The notes under the pieces were generated by a model, which was given only the letters and a program-made list of their open reading frames with translations, was not told the origin of the DNA and did not search any database. A DNA stretch of 64,000 nt from Mycobacterium sp. 852014-52450_SCH5900713 (GTDB lineage: Bacteria; Actinomycetota; Actinomycetes; Mycobacteriales; Mycobacteriaceae), in NCBI RefSeq assembly GCF_001667075.1, contig NZ_LZIL01000047.1, forward strand, positions 1-64,000. Reading direction: 5' to 3'. Every line of letters starts with the position of its first letter. Positions within the stretch are counted from its first letter, which is position 1. Positions 33,553 to 42,779 of the stretch are shown here, one piece after another. The position numbers and the translations under genes are program-made.

Positions 33553-33715
33553 GCGGGTGCCGAGTCAGCCGTCGTCCTGCAAAGCGCGGCGGAGGGTCCG
33601 ACCAGCTTCTGGGCAACTCCAGCGAGCAGGTTTCGCGGATATGTGCCGCCCGCGGGGCGCTATGGGCGATCATGGGGATCACGCGGGGGCTTTTGACGGC
33701 GCAGGAGATCGGTGG

Positions 33716-36700
33716 ATGGTTAGCCCGGTCAGCGAGGCCACCGGCCGATGTGGGCTGTGCGGCAACGACCTGCGCGCCAAGGCGCGCTTCTGCGATGTCT
33801 GCGGCTCTCCAGTCATCCCAAGACCGGCCAGCGGCGAACGCAAACAAGTAACCGTGCTGTTCGCCGACGTCGTCGGCTCAATGAAGCTTGCGGCGGCCCT
33901 CGACGCGGAACTGCTCCAAGAGATCATGAACGAGATGTTCAACCGTGCGGCGGCCGTGGTTCAGCGCTATCACGGGACCGTCGATAAGTTCACCGGTGAC
34001 GGCTTGATGGCGCTGTTCGGTGCCCCTGTGGCCCTGGAGGATCATGCGCTGCGGGCGTGCATTTCCGCTCTGGAGATCCAATCGGTCACCAAAGAGCTTG
34101 CCGCCGAGGTGCTTCGCCGTGCCGGCGTCACCTTGCAGGTGCGAGTCGGGCTGAACTCGGGGGCAGTGATCGCCGGCGAAATAGGTTCAGGCCAAGGAAG
34201 ATACACCGCGGTCGGCCACCCCGTCGGAATGGCACAACGCATGGAGGCCGCCGCCCCTCCGGGTGGAGTCATGTGCTCGCTTTCCACGGCACGCCTCGTC
34301 GAGGAAGCGGCCCGGCTCGGTCCCGTCGAAGACATTTCCGTCAAGGGTGCCGACGCACCCGTGCCCGCGCGACAACTCCTCGCCATGGAATCCGAGCGGA
34401 TGGTGTTGGGCCGCCAAGAAGGCCTGATGCTGGGCCGCGATGCGGAGATGCGCCGGCTGCAAACCCTGTTCGCCGCCCATTCCGGCTGCCTCGTTGGGAT
34501 TGTCGGTCGCCCCGGGCTGGGCAAGAGCCGCCTGCTCAGGGAGTTCACGACGATCGCCGCAAGTCAAGGCGCCGACATCGTCGTCGCCCGCTGCGAAGCG
34601 CACACCAGCACGGTTGCGTTCCGGGCGTTGTCGCGCCTGCTGCGCGCCATGTTCAAGTTGGAAGGCCTTAGCGCAAGCGAGGCCCGCGAACGCACGAGCA
34701 TGCAATACGCAGATTTGCTTGGACGGGACTCCGCCGACGCCCAAATCCTGTTCGAGGCCATGGGCATCGCCGACACCATGGCCCCTCACCTGCAGGTCAG
34801 CGCCGAAGCGAGGCGCCGACGGCTGATCGAAATCCTGGCGCATGCCGTTCGGGCACGCTCCACTTCGACGGTGTTTGCACTGGAGGACGCCCATTGGATC
34901 GATCAGCCCAGCGACGACGTCCTCGCTGATTTCGCGAGCACCCTCGACGGGACGACGTCGATGTTCGTCATGACCTACCGGCCAGAATTCCGTGGCGCGC
35001 TACGCAATCGATCGAACCAGACGGTGACGCTGCAGCCACTGACCGAATCGACGTCCGTCCGCCTTGTCCGCCAGCTCCTCGGGGGCGACCAGTCGCTGGG
35101 TGGCCTGGGCGAACGAATTGCAGCCGCGGTGGCCGGCAATCCCTTCTTCGCCGAGGAGATCGTTCGCGACCTTGCGGGCCGCGGCGTGCTCTCGGGCGGT
35201 CGCGGTGCCTACCGCCTGACGGGCGATGCCGACGAAATCGCCGTTCCGGCCACGGTGCAAGCGGTGCTTGCCGCCCGCATCGATCGGTTGCCCGCGACCA
35301 CGAAGTCGATCCTCAACGCCGCGGCGGTGATCGGTAACCACTTCGACGTGGACGCACTGCACGCTCTGCTGCCGGAGAGCGCATCCACGAGCCTGGCCGA
35401 GCTGGTGTCGGCCGAGCTGATCGATCAGATCGAATTCGTTCCGCGCCAACGGTATTGCTTCCACCATCCGCTGGTGCGCACGGTCGCCTACGAGTCACAA
35501 CTGAGCGCCGTCCGCGTGCAGGCCCACCGCCGGCTGGCCGCCGCGATCGAGGCGCGCGACGCGGGTGCCGTCGACGACAACGCGGCATTAATCGCAACCC
35601 ACCTGGAGTCGGGCGGCGAACTCGTCCAGGCCTACCATTGGCATCTGCGTGCGGCGGAACGGCTTCGGCCGCGCGATATCCGCGCCGCCCGCGCGGAATG
35701 GGAGAGTGCGCGCCGCATCGCAGATGGGCTGTCCGACGACCACGAGGACGTGACCGCGATGCGAATCGCGCCGCGCGCCATGCTGATCTCTACGGCGCTT
35801 TACGTGAGCGACGCCGATGGCGCCGACGGTCTCTACGAAGAGCTTCGCGGTCTCAGCACGCAGGCCACCGACCTGACACCGCTCGCGCTCGCGACCGCCG
35901 GACTCATCTGGTCGTTCAGTATCAACGACATTCGGGTTCCCGAGGCCCTGGCGCTGGCATCGGAGCTCGAAGACATGGTCAGCGGCATTGTGTGCGATGC
36001 GGCGACCAGGGCCATAATCCTCAATTCGTTAGCATTCATCCGGTTTGCCAACTGCGAATTCGACGCCGCGCTAAGGGTCATTGACGCGATACTGACACTG
36101 GCTGGGGATGTGCCCGCGAACGAAACGGTTGCGGCGCAAATTCTTCGCGGAATCATCGGCATGTGCCTCGGCGACTGCAGTAAGGGCAAGCGGGATTTCC
36201 GGGAGGGCCTTGAACAAGCACATACGCTCGGCCCCCTCAACTACGCGACCATGTCGCATTACGCGGGAACAGTTGCGGTGCTGGGTCTGTGCAGGGGCGA
36301 CGATTTGGTCGACGAGACGCGTGAGGCGTTGCGATGCGGGGAATCGCTGGGCGACGTCAGCGGCATCATCGCCACACTGTGGGCCCATGGATCGGCCCTG
36401 CTGCGCACGGAGAACACGTCGCGCGACGAGGCCATCGATCTGCTTGACCGCGCCCGCGTCCTGATCGAGGAGCACAAGCTGCATCACATCGGGATGACGA
36501 GCATTGCCGCCGATCTGGCGGTCGATGCCGCCCGCAGAGGACGGATCCACGAAGCGATAGACGATCTTCGCCCCACGTTCTTGCGGCACTCCGAGAGCGG
36601 CAGTCCAGTGTTCGTCGGCTGTACGGCCGAGGCGCTCATCGAACTGCTCGTTGAGCGAGGATCCGTCGAAGACCTCCGCGAAGCCCGCGACATCGTCGGT

Positions 36701-36910
36701 CGGTGGCACGTTCGGCGGCCTGGCATCGCGGCTACGGATCTGTGGTGGCTGAAATCCGGCGCGCTGCTGGCCCGGGCGGAAGGCCGCCCGGACCAGTACG
36801 CCGAACTGTCGAAGGCTTACCTCGAGTCATGCAACAAGCTCGATGCCCGCGGGCGGCAGCCCGAGGCACGCCGGATGGTCGATGAATCCCTTGCACTGCG
36901 GCGGGGCTGA
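33716..36910 (+). CDS. Zinc-ribbon / class III cyclase / AAA ATPase / TPR-like signalling protein 1
   Basis: A 1064-residue protein. Residues 1-35 hold a zinc ribbon (Cys12, 15, 26, 29). Residues 43-180 are a class III nucleotide cyclase domain with both metal Asp residues (Asp51 in LFADVVGS, Asp95 in FTGDG). Then comes an NTPase with Walker A GRPGLGKS (264-271) and Walker B FALEDAHW, and a long helical repeat region. The transition-state Asn is Gly171 (HPVGMAQRME) while Arg175 remains, so cyclase activity is uncertain. The ATG at 33716 has AGGAGA before it. It could be a sensor feeding on-off control to the neighbouring genes. The glycosyltransferase starts one base after its stop. Confidence 0.85.
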   Translation: MVSPVSEATGRCGLCGNDLRAKARFCDVCGSPVIPRPASGERKQVTVLFADVVGSMKLAAALDAELLQEIMNEMFNRAAAVVQRYHGTVDKFTGDGLMALFGAPVALEDHALRACISALEIQSVTKELAAEVLRRAGVTLQVRVGLNSGAVIAGEIGSGQGRYTAVGHPVGMAQRMEAAAPPGGVMCSLSTARLVEEAARLGPVEDISVKGADAPVPARQLLAMESERMVLGRQEGLMLGRDAEMRRLQTLFAAHSGCLVGIVGRPGLGKSRLLREFTTIAASQGADIVVARCEAHTSTVAFRALSRLLRAMFKLEGLSASEARERTSMQYADLLGRDSADAQILFEAMGIADTMAPHLQVSAEARRRRLIEILAHAVRARSTSTVFALEDAHWIDQPSDDVLADFASTLDGTTSMFVMTYRPEFRGALRNRSNQTVTLQPLTESTSVRLVRQLLGGDQSLGGLGERIAAAVAGNPFFAEEIVRDLAGRGVLSGGRGAYRLTGDADEIAVPATVQAVLAARIDRLPATTKSILNAAAVIGNHFDVDALHALLPESASTSLAELVSAELIDQIEFVPRQRYCFHHPLVRTVAYESQLSAVRVQAHRRLAAAIEARDAGAVDDNAALIATHLESGGELVQAYHWHLRAAERLRPRDIRAARAEWESARRIADGLSDDHEDVTAMRIAPRAMLISTALYVSDADGADGLYEELRGLSTQATDLTPLALATAGLIWSFSINDIRVPEALALASELEDMVSGIVCDAATRAIILNSLAFIRFANCEFDAALRVIDAILTLAGDVPANETVAAQILRGIIGMCLGDCSKGKRDFREGLEQAHTLGPLNYATMSHYAGTVAVLGLCRGDDLVDETREALRCGESLGDVSGIIATLWAHGSALLRTENTSRDEAIDLLDRARVLIEEHKLHHIGMTSIAADLAVDAARRGRIHEAIDDLRPTFLRHSESGSPVFVGCTAEALIELLVERGSVEDLREARDIVGRWHVRRPGIAATDLWWLKSGALLARAEGRPDQYAELSKAYLESCNKLDARGRQPEARRMVDESLALRRG

Positions 36911-36911
36911 A

Positions 36912-38153
36912 GTGGCGACGATCCTGGCGTACACCTCGCCCGCGCTGGGGCACCTATTGCCGATGAGCGCGCTGTTATCGGAGCTGTCGAGCCGTGGGCA
37001 CGGGGTTTATGTGCGGACACTCTCAAGCGGTGTAGACATCGGGCGAGAGCTCGGCTTCACGGCGGATGCGATCGATCCGCGCATCGAGGCGATCGAGCTC
37101 GGGGACAGCGAGGTGACGGCCAATCCTCTGGTCGCCCTCAAGCGTGGAGTTGCGAGCTTTGGCCGGCGTGCCGTGCACGAAGTCGCCGATCTCGGGGACG
37201 CGATAGCGCGGGTTGGTCCAGATGCACTGCTCGTCGACGTGAACTGCTGGGGGGCGCTGTCGGCGGCCGAAACCGGTGAGATCCCATGGGCATGTTTCGT
37301 GCCGTACACGCCGCCACTGCGGTCGCCCGGCGTGCCACCGTTTGGCCCGGGTCTCAGGCCGATGTCGGGCGCGTTGGGCCGGTTGCGCGATGCCGCCGTG
37401 CGCATCGCGGTGGAGGGTCCGCTGCAGCGGGTGATGCTCCCACCGATCAACGGGATTCGCGCGGATCTCGAATTGCGGTCGGTCGCGTCGATGGACGAGT
37501 TCTTGCGCCGCGCACCGCTGCTGCTGGTCGCCAGCGGCAAGCCGTTCCAGTACCCGCAAACGGATTGGGGTGATGCGGTGCAGCTGATCGGTCCATGCGT
37601 GGTCGACCCCGGGCCGCACACCGTCCCCGATTGGCTGGCCTCAATCGACCAGCCGATAGTGCTGGTCACCACGTCATCGGAGAAACAAGCGGACACCAAC
37701 CTGATCCGGACCGCGCTCGCCGCACTGAAGGACGAGCCGGTGCATGTGGTCGCGACCTTGCCCGCCGGGCGACCGGACGAAGTAGCGTCGACGCGCAACG
37801 CAACCGTGCTGCAATTCATCCCGCACGGCTTGGTGCTGGACCGGGCGGTGTGTGCCGTGACGCACGGCGGGATGGGCGCAACTCAAAAGGCGCTCGCCCG
37901 TGGCATACCGGTGTGCGTCGTTCCATACGGTCGCGACCAGCTCGAGGTTGCGCGGCGCGTCGAGGTGGCCCAGTGCGGTACCCGCCTGCCGGCAAAGAAA
38001 CTCTCAACGTCGCGGCTGCGCACCAAAGTGCGGGAAGCGATGACGATGACCCACGGTGCGAAACGGGTGGCGGCCGGATTCAAGGCCACCGGCGGGACGG
38101 CCCGCGGCGCGGATCTCTTCGAGCAGCGCCTCCTCGGCACCAACGTCAGCTGA
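36912..38153 (+). CDS. Macrolide-type (MGT/UGT, GT1) glycosyltransferase
   Basis: A 413-residue GT-B fold glycosyltransferase. The N-terminal acceptor domain begins ATILAYTSPALGHLLPMSALL. The C-terminal donor domain has the GT1 signature region around CAVTHGGMGATQKALARGIPVCVVPYGRDQLEVARRVE, in which the HGGMG loop binds the nucleotide-sugar. Such enzymes glycosylate lipids, polyketides or antibiotics. The GTG at 36912 gives the usual N-terminus; earlier in-frame codons overlap the cyclase gene. The one-base gap to the cyclase gene indicates a joint transcript. Acceptor and sugar are unknown. Confidence 0.87.
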   Translation: MATILAYTSPALGHLLPMSALLSELSSRGHGVYVRTLSSGVDIGRELGFTADAIDPRIEAIELGDSEVTANPLVALKRGVASFGRRAVHEVADLGDAIARVGPDALLVDVNCWGALSAAETGEIPWACFVPYTPPLRSPGVPPFGPGLRPMSGALGRLRDAAVRIAVEGPLQRVMLPPINGIRADLELRSVASMDEFLRRAPLLLVASGKPFQYPQTDWGDAVQLIGPCVVDPGPHTVPDWLASIDQPIVLVTTSSEKQADTNLIRTALAALKDEPVHVVATLPAGRPDEVASTRNATVLQFIPHGLVLDRAVCAVTHGGMGATQKALARGIPVCVVPYGRDQLEVARRVEVAQCGTRLPAKKLSTSRLRTKVREAMTMTHGAKRVAAGFKATGGTARGADLFEQRLLGTNVS

Positions 38154-38232
38154 CCTCAGCAAAGGGTCTACGGGGTATAAATCGGTGCCACGAAACGTCG
38201 AGAAAGCCGCCCGCGTGACACCGCCGCACCGC

Positions 38233-38245
38233 TATAGTCGCCGCG
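38233..38245 (+). promoter_or_regulatory. Leaderless promoter of the LuxR-type regulator
   Basis: TATAGT (38233-38238) is a strong -10 and the GTG start is six bases downstream at 38245, with no ribosome site between them. This fixes the start and indicates a leaderless mRNA. Confidence 0.55.
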
Positions 38246-40872
38246 TGATCAGCGGAGAGCCGTTGACCGGGCGTGACACTGAATTAGCGATCATTCGCCG
38301 CGTATTGAACGGGGCTGGCAAGCACTCCGGCGTAGTGATCGCCGGAGCCGCCGGTGTGGGCAAGACCAGGCTGGCCCGCGAAGTGCTCCGCTGCGCAGAG
38401 GCGTCCGGTGAGCGGACAAAGTGGATCGTCGGCACAGAGTCGGCTTGTGCGCTACCGCTGGGGGCGTTCATCGGGGCGCTCGGCGATGCGATGTCGGATC
38501 CACTGGCAAACGTGCGCCGAGTGATCGATTCGTTTGTCGCGCAACAGCATCGGGCTCGTGTGATGGTCGGAATCGATGACGCTCACCTGCTCGACGGGCT
38601 GTCCGCCCTTGTCGTTCACCAGTTGGCGCAGTCGGGCGGGGCCCGGCTGGTGGTAACGCTACGAACCGGCGGTGCGGAGCCCGACGCCGTGACGGCGTTG
38701 TGGAAGGACGGGCTGCTGGCGCGCATCGATCTCGAACCGCTTTCCGCCGGCGCAACACGCCAACTGATCGAGAGCACGCTTGGCGGTCCAGTCGACGCCC
38801 GAAGTGCGGCGAGGTTCCGGAAGCTGACCGGGGGAAATACCTTGTTCCTCCAGCAGCTACTAAGCGATCAGATAGCGGCCGGGCGGATGCGCAAATTGGC
38901 CGGGGTGTGGATGTGGGACGGCGACGTCGCGGTCTCGGCGAGCCTTTCCGACACCGTCGCGCGCCAGATGGGTCGGCTCAGCCCGGGAGTGGCACTCGTG
39001 GTAGACACGCTGTCGCAGTGCGAGCCGTTGGCCGTCGATGCGCTGTGCGATTTGGCGCGCCGGCGCGACCTGACGGTTGCCGAGAGCATGGGTCTGGTGA
39101 ACGTCGAGCGCTCCGGTGGCGGCCTGACGGCCAGGCTGGCGCACCCGCTGTTCGGTGAGCTGCGCCGCGCGAGCGCCGGCGAGATGTATCTGTCGGGAAT
39201 CAGGGGCAGGCTGGTGACCCGGCTGACCAAAGACGGTGACGCCGACATGCAGGCGACCGTGCGGCGCGCGCTGCTGAGGCTCCAATCGGACCTTGATCCC
39301 GACCCCGACCTTTATCTGGAGTCGGCGCGGCACGCCATGACGCTGCTGGACCTGGATCTGGCTGACCGGTTCGCCACTGCGGCTTCGCAAGCCGGGGCAC
39401 CCGGAGCGGCCGGGGTGCTGGCAATGAACCTGGTGCTGCTCGGACGTGGCGAGGAGGCCGAGACCGAATTGCGCGACATGGCTGGCACCGTTTTGGCTGA
39501 CGGCCATCACTGGGCGACGGTGCGGGCCGCCAACCTGGCCTGGATGCTCGGTAACCCGCAAGCCGCTGCGGCGATCCTGGACGGTCTCGCCGCGAGCCCC
39601 GAGACCCCGGCACAGGCGGCGGAGCGTCTGGCCGTCCAGGCCTGCCTGGACGCGATGTCCGCGCGCTGCGCGCTTGCGGCCGAACGGGCCCGGGCCGCAT
39701 TGAGTTTCGAAGCCCTACCAGGCTTTCACGCGATGATGGCATCGCTTGCGCTGATCATGGCGATGGGTGCGCTGGGGGAGGTCGATGAGCTCGCGGACGT
39801 GGCCGAGCAGGCGCTGCGGCGCACGACGACGTCGTTCCAGGCGTCCCATATGCGGTTTTGGTTCGGGGCTGTTTACGGTCGTGCCTGCCGATTGACCGGG
39901 CGCATCGACGAATTCGTCACCACGGCAGAGCAACTGGCCGACTCCGCCCGCGACATTCCGGGTCTGGCGTATGCGAACCTGGCGCTCCTGCTGGGGAACG
40001 CCGAACTGGTGCGCGGTGCCGTCGCCGAGGCGGCCCGACTGGTGCACGAAGCGCTTGCCGGGGTGGAAAAACACTCCGTCACAACGGGTTTGCGCGCGGC
40101 GAGCTACTTCGCCCTGGCTGAGGCCCACGCCAAGCTCGGACAACCCACCGAGGCCAACGACGCTGTAGCTGGGGCGCGGTCGTGTGTGCCGCCTGACTTT
40201 TTGTTCATGCACACCGCCCTGTCGCTGGCTAGCGGTTGGGCGTTGGCAGCAAGCGGTCGTCTCAGCGAGGCCGTGACGAGCGCCCACCAGGCTGCTCAGC
40301 TTGCCCGCGAGCGCGGCCAGCCCACCCATGAGCTGGCCTGCATACAGGTCGCGGCCCAATGGGGCGACGCCTCACAGGCGGTGCGGGCACGCGAGCTAGC
40401 CGCGGCGTTGTCGCTGCCGCTGGCCAACGCCGTTGCCCTGCATGCGGAAAGCCTGCTCTCAGGTGATGGCGAAGGCCTGCTGGAGGCGTCGGCAGCGTAC
40501 CGGCAGATCGGTGATCGGGCCGCGGCCGCTGACGCGGCGGCGCAGGCTTCGGTCGCGTTCAACGAAAGCCAGCAGCACAGGCGCGGACTGTATGCCGCGG
40601 CGTTGGCCAAGGAGTTGGCCCAAAAATGTGGCGGTTTATGCACGCCCGCGCTGCGCACGCCGACGGGCCTTAAGTTGTCGGGCCGCCAGCGCGATGTCGT
40701 CGAGCTCGTCGTGGCCGGCCTCTCAAACCGCCAGATCGCCGAGAAGTTGGTGATGTCGGTGCGCACTGTAGAAGGACACGTCTACCGGGCGTGCCAGCGG
40801 GTTGGGGCTCAATCACGCGAGGCGTTGGCGTCGATCGTCAGATCCGGGCCGGGTGACTGCGGGACGGGCTGA
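38245..40872 (+). CDS. LuxR-family (LAL/MalT-like) ATPase regulator
   Basis: An 875-residue regulator. The N-terminal NTPase begins GEPLTGRDTELAIIRR with Walker A GAAGVGKTRLA and Walker B MVGIDDAHLL. A long TPR-like helical region follows (about 350-790). The C-terminus has a LuxR helix-turn-helix (LSGRQRDVVELVVAGLSNRQIAEKL, then VRTVEGHVYRA). Proteins of this LAL type are usually pathway-specific activators of secondary metabolism or sugar use. It stands between the glycosyltransferase and the P450, so it is the natural candidate to bind the shared palindrome. A longer frame reaches back to 38056, overlapping the glycosyltransferase gene. Confidence 0.88.
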   Translation: MISGEPLTGRDTELAIIRRVLNGAGKHSGVVIAGAAGVGKTRLAREVLRCAEASGERTKWIVGTESACALPLGAFIGALGDAMSDPLANVRRVIDSFVAQQHRARVMVGIDDAHLLDGLSALVVHQLAQSGGARLVVTLRTGGAEPDAVTALWKDGLLARIDLEPLSAGATRQLIESTLGGPVDARSAARFRKLTGGNTLFLQQLLSDQIAAGRMRKLAGVWMWDGDVAVSASLSDTVARQMGRLSPGVALVVDTLSQCEPLAVDALCDLARRRDLTVAESMGLVNVERSGGGLTARLAHPLFGELRRASAGEMYLSGIRGRLVTRLTKDGDADMQATVRRALLRLQSDLDPDPDLYLESARHAMTLLDLDLADRFATAASQAGAPGAAGVLAMNLVLLGRGEEAETELRDMAGTVLADGHHWATVRAANLAWMLGNPQAAAAILDGLAASPETPAQAAERLAVQACLDAMSARCALAAERARAALSFEALPGFHAMMASLALIMAMGALGEVDELADVAEQALRRTTTSFQASHMRFWFGAVYGRACRLTGRIDEFVTTAEQLADSARDIPGLAYANLALLLGNAELVRGAVAEAARLVHEALAGVEKHSVTTGLRAASYFALAEAHAKLGQPTEANDAVAGARSCVPPDFLFMHTALSLASGWALAASGRLSEAVTSAHQAAQLARERGQPTHELACIQVAAQWGDASQAVRARELAAALSLPLANAVALHAESLLSGDGEGLLEASAAYRQIGDRAAAADAAAQASVAFNESQQHRRGLYAAALAKELAQKCGGLCTPALRTPTGLKLSGRQRDVVELVVAGLSNRQIAEKLVMSVRTVEGHVYRACQRVGAQSREALASIVRSGPGDCGTG

Positions 40873-40887
40873 GCCCAAATACTCGCG

Positions 40888-40908
40888 AAGTCGAGTAGCC
40901 GACTACGC
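40888..40908 (+). promoter_or_regulatory. Shared 21-bp palindromic motif, copy 2
   Basis: AAGT, three bases, then GTAGCCGACTACGC, identical to the copy at 33532-33552 except in the spacer bases and in the same orientation relative to transcription. It ends 52 bases before the P450 ATG, directly upstream of a possible promoter (GTGAAC at 40911-40916 and TACCGT at 40933-40938). That is the position of an activator site. Confidence 0.55.
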
Positions 40909-40960
40909 ATGTGAACGCACCTGATTCGGCAATACCGTGCCATTCGACAAAGGAGTCGGC

Positions 40961-42376
40961 ATGGTCGAGATGCTCGAACAATCTGAAGTCAGGCCGCGCT
41001 CGCTGGCGCCGAAGAACCCGCTCCCGTATTGGCGGCAGGTTAAGGCGGTGCGGTCTTATGTCGACGGCATGCAAGCGCTGGTGGACGCCGGCGGCCCCAT
41101 CACCCGGCTCGTGCTCGGTCCGAAGTGGCTGTTACCGAACGTGGTATTGATTGCCAGCCCGCAAGGCGCGCGTGATCTGTTGGGCCGCACCGACGAGATC
41201 GCCGACCGGGGCCGTACCCGCACCATGGTGGAGCTGCTCGCGCTGATGGGCGGCAACTTACTCGACCTTCCGCACGACCGCTGGCTACCGCGACGACGCG
41301 CGCTGCAGCCGATGTTCACCAAGCGACGGGTGGCCGGCTATTCGGGACACATGGCCGCGGCGGCGCAATCCGTCGCCGACGGTTGGCGAGGCGGCGCGCT
41401 CTTGGACCTCGATACGGAGTGCCGCAAGCTGACCCTGCGCGCACTGGGGCGCTCGGTGCTCGGGGTTGACCTCGATGAGCGCGCCGACGAAGTGGGTCGT
41501 GCATTGCGCGCTTCACTGACATGGGTTGCCGACCGCGCGGCTCGGCCGGTGAACCCGCCGCGGTGGCTGCCCACCAGAGGCCAGCGCGCCGCTCGCCGGG
41601 CCAACGACACCCTGCACCAGCTGGCGGCCGAGATTCTGAACGCGGTTCGTGTCGACCCCGATCTAGATGCCCCCTTAGTGCGCGCCCTCATCGAGGCGAT
41701 CGATCCAGAGACCGACCGGCCGTTGTCCGACGATGAGATCTGCCACGAGCTGGTGCTGTTCATGCTCGCCGGCCACGACACCACTTCGACCACCCTGACC
41801 TACGCGTTGTGGTCGTTGGGACGCCACCGCGACATCCAGGAGCAGGTCCGCGCGGAGGTCTCCGCGCTGGGTGAGCGGGCGCTGACCCCAGACGATGTGC
41901 CCGAGCTCACCCTGACCGTGCGCGTGTTGCACGAAGCGCTGCGGTTGTGTCCGCCCGCGGCGGGAACGATGCGCTGCCCCACCCGCGACATCGTCGTGGA
42001 CGGCCATCGGGTCGAGGCCGAAACCATGGCGATGGTGAGCTTTTACGCGCTGCACCGCGACCCCGCGCTATGGGAGGACCCGCTGCGTTTCGACCCGGAC
42101 CGGTTCCTTCCGGAACGGTCGAGAGGTCGAAGCCGTTGGCAGTACCTCCCCTTCGGCGGCGGTCCGCGGTCATGCGTCGGCGACCACTTCGCGATGCTGG
42201 AGGCCACACTCGCAGTCGCGACGATGATTCGCGCGGCCGAGATCGAATCGCTCGACGAAGACTTCCCGCTGGCAACACCATTCACGGTGGTTGCCGCCGC
42301 GCCCATCCGCGCCCGTGTCCGTGCGCGGACCCCAGGCCCCGTCAAAACCAACGAAATCCCAAGGAGGATGCAATGA
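40961..42376 (+). CDS. Cytochrome P450
   Basis: A 471-residue heme monooxygenase. The I-helix AGHDTTST (270-277), the ExxR motif EALR (325-328) and the heme loop FGGGPRSCVGDHF with Cys405 as ligand are intact, so it should be active. It resembles the longer, fatty-acid or CYP102/139-like group rather than the classic short bacterial type, judged by motif pattern only. The ATG at 40961 has AAAGGAG (40949-40955) five bases upstream; an ATG at 40937 lacks such a site. It overlaps the DUF3303 gene by 4 bases. No ferredoxin or reductase gene is adjacent. Confidence 0.93.
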   Translation: MVEMLEQSEVRPRSLAPKNPLPYWRQVKAVRSYVDGMQALVDAGGPITRLVLGPKWLLPNVVLIASPQGARDLLGRTDEIADRGRTRTMVELLALMGGNLLDLPHDRWLPRRRALQPMFTKRRVAGYSGHMAAAAQSVADGWRGGALLDLDTECRKLTLRALGRSVLGVDLDERADEVGRALRASLTWVADRAARPVNPPRWLPTRGQRAARRANDTLHQLAAEILNAVRVDPDLDAPLVRALIEAIDPETDRPLSDDEICHELVLFMLAGHDTTSTTLTYALWSLGRHRDIQEQVRAEVSALGERALTPDDVPELTLTVRVLHEALRLCPPAAGTMRCPTRDIVVDGHRVEAETMAMVSFYALHRDPALWEDPLRFDPDRFLPERSRGRSRWQYLPFGGGPRSCVGDHFAMLEATLAVATMIRAAEIESLDEDFPLATPFTVVAAAPIRARVRARTPGPVKTNEIPRRMQ

Positions 42377-42684
42377 AGTATGTACTGGCGTGGACCTACC
42401 GTGTGAGCGGCTCGGCAGCCGAGAACGAAGAGTCCTTGCGGCGCGGGTTGGCCGTGTTCTCGAAGTGGACGCAGCCTCAGAGCTCGACGTATCACCAGTT
42501 CCTTGGTCGAGTGGATGGCAGTGGCGGTTTCGCCGTGGTGGAAACCGACAACCCCGCCGACTTGGCGGACACCACAAGCAAATTCGCCATGATCGCCGAA
42601 TACCAGATCTATCCCGTCGTCGACATGGCCCAAGCTGCTCAGGCGCTGCAGGAAGGCGTGGAGTTCAGAGATTCGATCAGCTGA
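42373..42684 (+). CDS. DUF3303 family protein
   Basis: A 103-residue protein with a ferredoxin-like, dimeric alpha-beta-barrel pattern (KYVLAWTYRVSG, FLGRVDGSGGFAVVETDN, AEYQIYPVVDMAQ) as in DUF3303. The ATG overlaps the P450 stop, with a strong AAGGAGG (42361-42367) inside the end of the P450 gene. Coupling to the P450 suggests a helper or a small enzyme acting on the same product. Function unknown. A large hairpin follows. Confidence 0.8.
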   Translation: MKYVLAWTYRVSGSAAENEESLRRGLAVFSKWTQPQSSTYHQFLGRVDGSGGFAVVETDNPADLADTTSKFAMIAEYQIYPVVDMAQAAQALQEGVEFRDSIS

Positions 42685-42691
42685 ACGCCAG

Positions 42692-42763
42692 CCGCCACAG
42701 TGGTGGCGGTTACTAGGCGAGCAGACGCAGACTCGCTCAAACCCCGGGGCTGCGTCTGCTCGC
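42692..42763. terminator. Double hairpin between convergent genes
   Basis: The first hairpin is CCGCCAC (42692-42698) with GTGGCGG (42703-42709). The second is a perfect 14-bp stem, GCGAGCAGACGCAG (42717-42730) with CTGCGTCTGCTCGC (42750-42763), around a 19-base loop. It lies between the DUF3303 and hydrolase-fold genes and probably terminates both transcripts. The second dyad resembles an intergenic element that I believe recurs in mycobacteria. Confidence 0.65.
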
Positions 42764-42779
42764 GCTCCTAGACACCAGA

